DNA of 10,153 bases, taken from DASXTW01 sp046726275 (GTDB lineage: Bacteria; Actinomycetota; UBA4738). Location: the NCBI GenBank assembly GCA_046726275.1, contig JBKPAF010000087.1, positions 1 through 10,153 on the forward strand, given 5' to 3'. The translations under genes were made by a program, and so were the position numbers. Shown here one piece after another: positions 5,759 to 10,153 of this stretch (position 1 is its first letter; each line of letters opens with the position of its first letter). The notes below the pieces were generated by a model. That model saw only the letters and a list, made by a program, of their open reading frames with translations, was not told the origin of the DNA and searched no databases.

Positions 5759-6688
5759 ATGCGTGTGACCGTTGTTGGAAGTGGATTCGTCGGGGCAACC
5801 GCGGCGATGCGGATCGTCCAGAAGGGCCTCGCCGACGACGTAGTGATGATCGACATCATCGAGGGCCTTCCTCAGGGCCTGGCGCTGGACATGAGGGAGT
5901 CGGCCCCCATCGAGGGGTTCGATCCGAACGTCAGGGGCACCAACGACTACGGAGACACGGCCGGTTCCGACGTGGTGGTGATCACGGCGGGACTCCCCCG
6001 ACAGCCGGGCATGAGCCGGATGGACCTGTTGGACAAGAACGCCGGCATCGTTCGAGGAGTCGTCACCGAAGCTGCTCAGCAGTCACCGAACGCGATCCTC
6101 ATCATCGTGACCAACCCGCTCGACGAGATGACGTTCCTCGCGTCCGAGGTGTCTGGCTTCCCCAAGGAACGGGTCATGGGGATGGCCGGAGTCCTCGATT
6201 CCTCCCGACTTCGGTACTTCATCGCGGAGGAGCTCGGGGTGTCTCCGAGCGAGGTGGAAGCCATGACCCTGGGCTCGCATGGGGAATCGATGGTCCCCCT
6301 CCCTCGGCAGGCCACCGTCGGAGGAAAGCCGCTCACCGAGCTGGCCGACGAGCAGACGCTGGAGCGCCTGTACCAGCGGACCCGAGACGCGGGGGCCGAG
6401 ATCGTCGCCCTGCTCAAGAAAGGGAGTGCCTACTACGCGCCGTCAGCGGCCATAGCCCAGATGGTGAACGCGATTGCCGGGGACACCAAGGAGGTCCTCC
6501 CCGTTTGCGCCTGGTGCACCGGCCAGTACGGCATCGAGGGCGTCTATGTCGGCGTGCCGGTACGGCTGGGGAACGCCGGCGTGGAGGAAATCGTCGAGCT
6601 GGATCTGAACCAGGAGGAGCTCGGCGCTCTCCGCGAGGCGGCTGAAGGTATCCGGGCGAAGTGCGAGGACCTGGCGAAGCTGGGCTGA
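5759..6688 (+). CDS. mdh: Malate dehydrogenase, NAD-dependent, LDH-like type
   Basis: The product is 309 residues and catalyses reversible oxidation of malate to oxaloacetate with NAD in the TCA cycle. The start ATG 5759 has a perfect AGGAGG (5746-5751) seven bases upstream. The Rossmann motif GSGFVG is at residues 7-12, and Asp32 at the end of the second strand indicates NAD rather than NADP. Arg81 and Arg87 (in PRQPGMSR) are the substrate-binding and mobile-loop arginines; Arg rather than Gln at 81 indicates malate, not lactate, dehydrogenase. Asp147, Arg150 and catalytic His174 (GSHGE) are all present, as is TNPLD (residues 118-122). This is the short tetrameric LDH-like form found in Bacilli, Chloroflexi and some Actinomycetota, not the longer cytosolic type of Streptomyces. 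An isocitrate dehydrogenase-type gene lies nearby on the opposite strand. Confidence 0.95.
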   Translation: MRVTVVGSGFVGATAAMRIVQKGLADDVVMIDIIEGLPQGLALDMRESAPIEGFDPNVRGTNDYGDTAGSDVVVITAGLPRQPGMSRMDLLDKNAGIVRGVVTEAAQQSPNAILIIVTNPLDEMTFLASEVSGFPKERVMGMAGVLDSSRLRYFIAEELGVSPSEVEAMTLGSHGESMVPLPRQATVGGKPLTELADEQTLERLYQRTRDAGAEIVALLKKGSAYYAPSAAIAQMVNAIAGDTKEVLPVCAWCTGQYGIEGVYVGVPVRLGNAGVEEIVELDLNQEELGALREAAEGIRAKCEDLAKLG

Positions 6689-6736
6689 TGCCCGCCCCGG
6701 TCACCGAGCGGACGGCGAGCCGGTGAGGACGGTCCG

Positions 6737-7549
6737 GTGAAGCTGTTCCAGGTCGACTCCTTCGCCCAACCGCCCCTCACCGGAAACCCCGCGGCCGTGA
6801 GCCTCCTGGCCGAACCGGCGGAAGAGGCCTGGATGCAGGCAGTGGCCCGAGAGATGGACCTTCCCGCGACGGCGTTCGTGGAACAGAGGCCCAGCGGCTA
6901 CGGGCTTCGGTGGTTCTCCCCTCGGGTCGAGCTGACGCTCTGCGGTCACGGGACGCTCGCCGCGGCACACGTCCTGTGGGACGAGGGACTCCTCGGTCTG
7001 ACCGACCCCGCCCGCTTCCTGACCGTCGCCGGCACCTTGACCGCCCACCGGGAGGGGCCCTGGATCCAGATGGACTTCCCGGCGGAGCGCGAAAGCGCGC
7101 AGACGGAGGTGCCCGATGAGCTGCTCCGCGGCCTTGGTATCGCCTCCGCCATCTACGTGGGGAAGAACCGGCTCGACTACCTGGTCGAGGTCGAGTCTGA
7201 AGACAGAGTCGCGGGATTGGCGCCCGACGCCTCCGTTCTCGAGGGAGTGCCTGCTCGCGGCGTGATCGTGACCGCGCGAGGAAGCGGCGAGTACGATTTC
7301 GTGTCCCGGTACTTCGCCCCGGCCATCGGGATCGATGAGGACCAGGCCACGGGGTCCGCCCACTGTTGTCTCGGACCGTACTGGGCGCCCCGTCTCGACA
7401 AAGAGGAGATGCTGGCTCTCCAGGCCTCTCCCCGAGGTGGAGTTATACGGGTCCGGCTCGACGGCGACCGGGTCCGGCTGGGGGGTAGGGCGGTGACCGT
7501 CGTTCGCGGAGAGCTGGACCAGGGGCGGATCCGGCTCGGTCCACCATAA
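6737..7549 (+). CDS. PhzF-family isomerase-like protein with altered catalytic site
   Basis: The product is 270 residues from GTG 6737, with GGTGAGGA about seven bases upstream. PhzF-family proteins have the diaminopimelate epimerase fold, and the founding member isomerises a phenazine precursor. Family marks are QVDSFAQPPLTGNPAAV (residues 5-21), WFSPRVELTLCGHGTLAAAHV with His71 matching the active-site His of PhzF, and DEDQATGSAHC with Asp202 at the active-site Asp position. The catalytic glutamate of PhzF lies in a conserved SETAF motif; here the same place reads PATAF (residues 43-47), so Ala44 replaces it. A Glu at 49 is four to five residues away and need not substitute. The reaction is therefore unknown, and phenazine synthesis should not be inferred. 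It lies 48 bp after mdh and 10 bp before the ABC-F gene, consistent with one transcript. Confidence 0.88.
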   Translation: MKLFQVDSFAQPPLTGNPAAVSLLAEPAEEAWMQAVAREMDLPATAFVEQRPSGYGLRWFSPRVELTLCGHGTLAAAHVLWDEGLLGLTDPARFLTVAGTLTAHREGPWIQMDFPAERESAQTEVPDELLRGLGIASAIYVGKNRLDYLVEVESEDRVAGLAPDASVLEGVPARGVIVTARGSGEYDFVSRYFAPAIGIDEDQATGSAHCCLGPYWAPRLDKEEMLALQASPRGGVIRVRLDGDRVRLGGRAVTVVRGELDQGRIRLGPP

Positions 7550-7559
7550 TCGCCGGGAC

Positions 7560-9149
7560 ATGTTGCAGGTTCGCGAGCTCGGAATCGAAGCAGGAGGACT
7601 TCCGCTGGTCGAGGGGGTCTCCTTCACCCTGCATGCGGGGGAGAAGGTGGGTCTCGTGGGGAGGAACGGGGCTGGAAAGACCACGCTTCTCCAAGTGCTG
7701 GCCGGCGAAGCCGCCCCCGCCCACGGGGTCGTCTCCCGCCGAGGTCGATTGGGCCATCTCCGTCAGGATCCGCGTTCGCGAGGGGTGGATCTGGGCATCC
7801 CGGCGATCGTCCACGTGCTCGAGGGGCGGGGGATCGCCGAGGCCACCGATCGGCTGGAGAAGCTGCGGCTTGCGATGGAGGAGGACCACTCCGTGAAGAA
7901 CGTGGCCCGCTACTCCCGCGCGGAGGAGGAGTACCGCCATGCAGGTGGCTATTCGGCCGAAGCCGAGGCGCGTCAGATCGCCGCCGGTCTCGGCCTGGCA
8001 GCCGACCGGATGCACCTGCCGGTCAAGGTCCTGTCCGGAGGGGAGCGGCGCCGCCTCGAGCTGGCCCGGATCCTCTTCGCCGGGAGCGACCTCCTGCTTC
8101 TGGACGAGCCCACCAACCACCTCGACAACGACGCGAAGGGCTGGCTGGTGAAGTTCCTCGCCTCCTACCGCGGGGCGCTCATGGTCGTCAGTCACGACAT
8201 CATGCTCCTCGACCGGTCCATCACGCGTGTGATGCATCTGGACGATGGCCGCCTGGTGGAGTACCGGGGCACCTACTCGCAGTACCGGGGGGCCCGGCGA
8301 CAGGAGGAAGCGCGCCTGGCCAAGTTGGCGACCCGTCAGCAGGCGGAGATCCGGCGACTGTCGACGTTGGCGGATTCCATGCGGCACCAGACCGAGAAGC
8401 GTGCCCGGATAGCGAAGTCCCTCGATTCACGCGTGGCACGCATGAAGTCGGAGGCCGTCTCGGCACCGAAGCGCGAACGAAAGGTCAATGTTCGGTTTCC
8501 CCAGCCGCCTCATGCGGGACGGATGGTGCTCACAGTGACCGGCCTTTCCAAGAGCTACGGGGGGCCGCCGGTGTTCGAGGACGTGAGCTTCAGCCTGGCC
8601 AGGGGCGAACGGCTCATGGTGATCGGGCTGAATGGCGCGGGAAAGACGTCGCTCCTTCGGATCCTTGCCGGTGAGTCAGGGGCCGACGCCGGGGACATCC
8701 GGGCGGGCACCGGAGTCTCTTTGGGGTACTACGCGCAGGAGCACGAGGGGATCACTCCTGGAATCGACGTCATCACCCACATGCGATCCGCGTCGACGGC
8801 GCCGGAGCAGCAGCTCCGGGCCCTCCTGGGCATGTTCGAGCTCCGAGGAGACAAGGCCTTCCAGGACGCGGGAACCCTGTCCGGAGGGGAGAAGACGAAG
8901 CTTTCGCTTGCGCAACTCGTCGCGGGACGACACAACCTTCTCTTGCTGGACGAGCCCACCAACAACCTGGACCCGCCTTCCAGGGAGGCCGTGTCCAAGG
9001 CGCTCGGCGCGTGGCCGGGATCCATGATCCTGGTCAGCCACGACACCGAGTTCGTCCACGCCCTGGAACCCGACCGCGTGCTGTTCATGCCGGAAAGCGC
9101 GCTCGACTACTGGAACGAGGACCTCCTCGAGCTCGTCTCGCTCGCGTGA
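7560..9149 (+). CDS. ABC-F family ATPase (ribosome-associated type)
   Basis: The product is 529 residues with two ABC cassettes and no transmembrane segment, the hallmark of ABC-F proteins, which act on ribosomes as translation factors or antibiotic-protection proteins. The first cassette has Walker A GRNGAGKTT (34-42), signature LSGGERRRLE (from 158) and LLLLDEPTNHLD with Glu183. The second has GLNGAGKTS (356-364), LSGGEKTKLS (from 440) and LLLLDEPTNNLD with Glu465. Both catalytic glutamates are present. The linker between cassettes is basic and coiled, with QAEIRRL and KRARIAKSLDSR, as expected for the P-site-reaching region. I cannot separate EttA, Uup or resistance-type subfamilies by eye. 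ATG 7560 has only a weak GGGA four bases upstream, which suits coupling to phzF ending 10 bp earlier. Confidence 0.92.
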   Translation: MLQVRELGIEAGGLPLVEGVSFTLHAGEKVGLVGRNGAGKTTLLQVLAGEAAPAHGVVSRRGRLGHLRQDPRSRGVDLGIPAIVHVLEGRGIAEATDRLEKLRLAMEEDHSVKNVARYSRAEEEYRHAGGYSAEAEARQIAAGLGLAADRMHLPVKVLSGGERRRLELARILFAGSDLLLLDEPTNHLDNDAKGWLVKFLASYRGALMVVSHDIMLLDRSITRVMHLDDGRLVEYRGTYSQYRGARRQEEARLAKLATRQQAEIRRLSTLADSMRHQTEKRARIAKSLDSRVARMKSEAVSAPKRERKVNVRFPQPPHAGRMVLTVTGLSKSYGGPPVFEDVSFSLARGERLMVIGLNGAGKTSLLRILAGESGADAGDIRAGTGVSLGYYAQEHEGITPGIDVITHMRSASTAPEQQLRALLGMFELRGDKAFQDAGTLSGGEKTKLSLAQLVAGRHNLLLLDEPTNNLDPPSREAVSKALGAWPGSMILVSHDTEFVHALEPDRVLFMPESALDYWNEDLLELVSLA

Positions 9150-9191
9150 GGCAGCAGCCGCCGGGCTCACTGGGTAAGCTCGCGGTCACCG

Positions 9192-9374
9192 ATGCCGGAC
9201 CACGAACCCGACGACCCTCAAGGACTCAGTGACTACGCCTCGCAGTTCTTCACCAACTGGCGGGAGTACGAAGGCTCAGTGGGCACGAAGTTCTGGCTCA
9301 CGGCCCGCAATCGGGTCATGTCCGTGGCCAGGCTCAAAGGGTGCTGCGGCCACCACGGCGAGCCAGGTTGTTGA
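9192..9374 (+). CDS. Small protein with C-terminal Cys/His cluster
   Basis: The product is 60 residues and I do not recognise a named family. An acidic N-terminus (PDHEPDDPQ) is followed by an aromatic helix-prone stretch (YASQFFTNWREYE), a basic segment (TARNRVMSVARLKG) and a terminal cluster CCGHHGEPGC, in which Cys51, Cys52, His54, His55 and Cys60 could bind a metal or iron-sulfur group. Cys is otherwise absent. It begins 42 bp after the ABC-F stop with only weak GGGTAA upstream, and ends at a TGA shortly before a hairpin. The compact motif at the very C-terminus and the gene-like position argue for a real gene rather than chance. Short proteins ending in a similar CCG-x-x-G-x-PGC pattern occur in other actinobacteria, as far as I recall, without known function. 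Confidence 0.65.
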   Translation: MPDHEPDDPQGLSDYASQFFTNWREYEGSVGTKFWLTARNRVMSVARLKGCCGHHGEPGC

Positions 9375-9385
9375 CAGGTGAAGAA

Positions 9386-9403
9386 GGCTCCCGGTCGGGA
9401 GCC
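9386..9403. terminator. GC-rich hairpin between convergent genes
   Basis: GGCTCCC (9386-9392), loop GGTC, and GGGAGCC (9397-9403) form a perfect 7-bp stem. It lies 11 bases after the small gene's stop on the plus strand and 20 bases after the dehydrogenase's stop on the minus strand. It has no T-tract, as is common in GC-rich actinobacteria. The position suits a bidirectional terminator. Confidence 0.6.
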
Positions 9404-9423
9404 GCAGAGCTGACCAGCAGGAG

Positions 9424-10153
9424 CTAGGACCCGACCAGCGCGGCCTTCGCGCTCCCGGCGATCGCCTCGGCCATGTCCTGGGTCGAGGCCGAGCCTCCCA
9501 GATCCGCCGTGCGCACGTTGCCTTCGGCCAGAACGTGGCTGACTCCATCTCTGATGGCTCGGCCGGCGGCCGCCTCGCCCAGATGGTCCAGCATCATGGC
9601 CGACGAGAGGACCATGGCCGTCGGATTGGCCAGGCCCTTGCCGGCGATGTCGGGTGCGCTGCCGTGCACGGGCTCGAAAAGGGCGTATTCCCACCCCAGG
9701 TTTGCCCCGGGCGCGAGCCCGAGACCGCCTACCAGGCCCGCGCAGAGGTCGCTCACGATGTCGCCGTACAGGTTTGGAAGGAGCAGCACGTCGAGCGTCT
9801 CCGGCTCTGCGACCAGGCGGTAGGCGAGCTCGTCGATCTGGACGTCCTCGAACTCGATGTCGGGATAGGAGGCCGACTCGGCCGCTGCCGTGAACAGGAA
9901 GACGCTGTCAGAGAACTTCATGATGTTCGCTTTGTGTCCCACGGTGACCTTCTTCCTGCCGTTCTTGCGGGCGAAGTCGAAGGCGAAGCGGACGATGCGC
10001 CTGGTCCCCGTCACGCTGATCGGCTTGACCGTGGCTCCGGCGTCCCATCTGATCTCGATGCCGAGCAGGACCCGAACCAGTTCCCGCAGGCGCTGCATCT
10101 GCTTGCTGGCCACCATGAACTCGATCCCCGCGTACAGGTCCTCGGTGTTCTCC
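9424..10153 (-). CDS. NAD-type isocitrate/isopropylmalate dehydrogenase family, probably isocitrate dehydrogenase (N-terminus outside window)
   Basis: The frame is open to the right edge, so the N-terminal part of the protein is missing; 243 codons are visible, ending at TAG 9424-9426. It begins with ENTEDLYAGIEF, the end of the RENTE(D/G)LYAG signature with its catalytic Tyr, and continues with KPISVTGTRRIVRFAF, VGHKANIMKFSD (catalytic Lys), NLYGDIVSD (metal-binding Asp) and EPVHGSAPDIAGKGLANPTA. The Asp-Ile after HGSAP is the NAD-type determinant; NADP enzymes such as that of E. coli have Lys-Tyr there. The segment between ENTEDLY and the ISVTGTRR motif is of isocitrate-dehydrogenase style, favouring oxidative decarboxylation of isocitrate to 2-oxoglutarate in the TCA cycle. 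3-Isopropylmalate or homoisocitrate dehydrogenase is not excluded without the N-terminal specificity region. It is convergent with the mdh-containing series. Confidence 0.88.
   Translation of the reverse strand, partial: ENTEDLYAGIEFMVASKQMQRLRELVRVLLGIEIRWDAGATVKPISVTGTRRIVRFAFDFARKNGRKKVTVGHKANIMKFSDSVFLFTAAAESASYPDIEFEDVQIDELAYRLVAEPETLDVLLLPNLYGDIVSDLCAGLVGGLGLAPGANLGWEYALFEPVHGSAPDIAGKGLANPTAMVLSSAMMLDHLGEAAAGRAIRDGVSHVLAEGNVRTADLGGSASTQDMAEAIAGSAKAALVGS

Noticed and set aside
6701..6726. TCACCG/CGGTGA inverted repeat between mdh and phzF as a terminator
   Set aside because: It overlaps the phzF ribosome binding region, has a 14-base loop and no T-tract, and the genes look co-transcribed.

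Overview
The window is high-GC DNA that reads as a genomic segment from an actinobacterium-like organism, possibly a deep-branching Actinomycetota lineage. The main pointers are a DUF222 (13E12-type) HNH endonuclease, a Gram-positive/actinobacterial-type LexA box (CGAAC-N4-GTTCG), GTG starts, and an LDH-like malate dehydrogenase. The taxonomic placement is inference; no rRNA or single-copy marker is present.

Left part (about 1-4411, all minus strand): an accessory-looking block, read right to left. A textbook sigma-70 promoter (TTGACA, 17 bp, TATGAT) has a perfect 14-bp LexA palindrome filling its spacer (4376-4404). It drives a DUF222-HNH endonuclease (3179-4345). After 37 bp comes a possible 46-residue small ORF (3001-3141), whose TGA overlaps the GTG start of a very large STAND protein in a GTGA junction. 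That protein (1-3004, running off the left edge) is a NACHT-type P-loop NTPase followed by at least ten 42-residue WD40 repeats. The repeats are nearly identical in DNA and differ mainly at a few residues per blade. No terminator is evident between these genes, so a DNA-damage-inducible operon (nuclease, small ORF, NACHT-WD40 sensor) is a plausible and testable idea, with defence against phage as one possible role.

Right part (about 4580-10153): housekeeping-type genes. On the plus strand are a PilT-family retraction ATPase (4580-5686), malate dehydrogenase (5759-6688), a PhzF-fold protein that lacks the usual catalytic glutamate (6737-7549), an ABC-F ATPase (7560-9149) and a 60-residue Cys/His-tailed protein (9192-9374). 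The mdh-phzF-abcF spacing (48 and 10 bp) suggests co-transcription. A GC-rich hairpin (9386-9403) separates this series from a convergent, right-truncated NAD-type isocitrate/isopropylmalate dehydrogenase gene (9424-10153, minus). Malate and isocitrate dehydrogenase both belong to the TCA cycle, so their proximity is metabolically sensible.

The most interesting signals are the LexA-box-in-spacer promoter ahead of the nuclease/NACHT block, the homogenised but position-specifically variable WD40 array, the GTGA-coupled small ORF, and the PhzF homologue with Ala at the catalytic Glu position.
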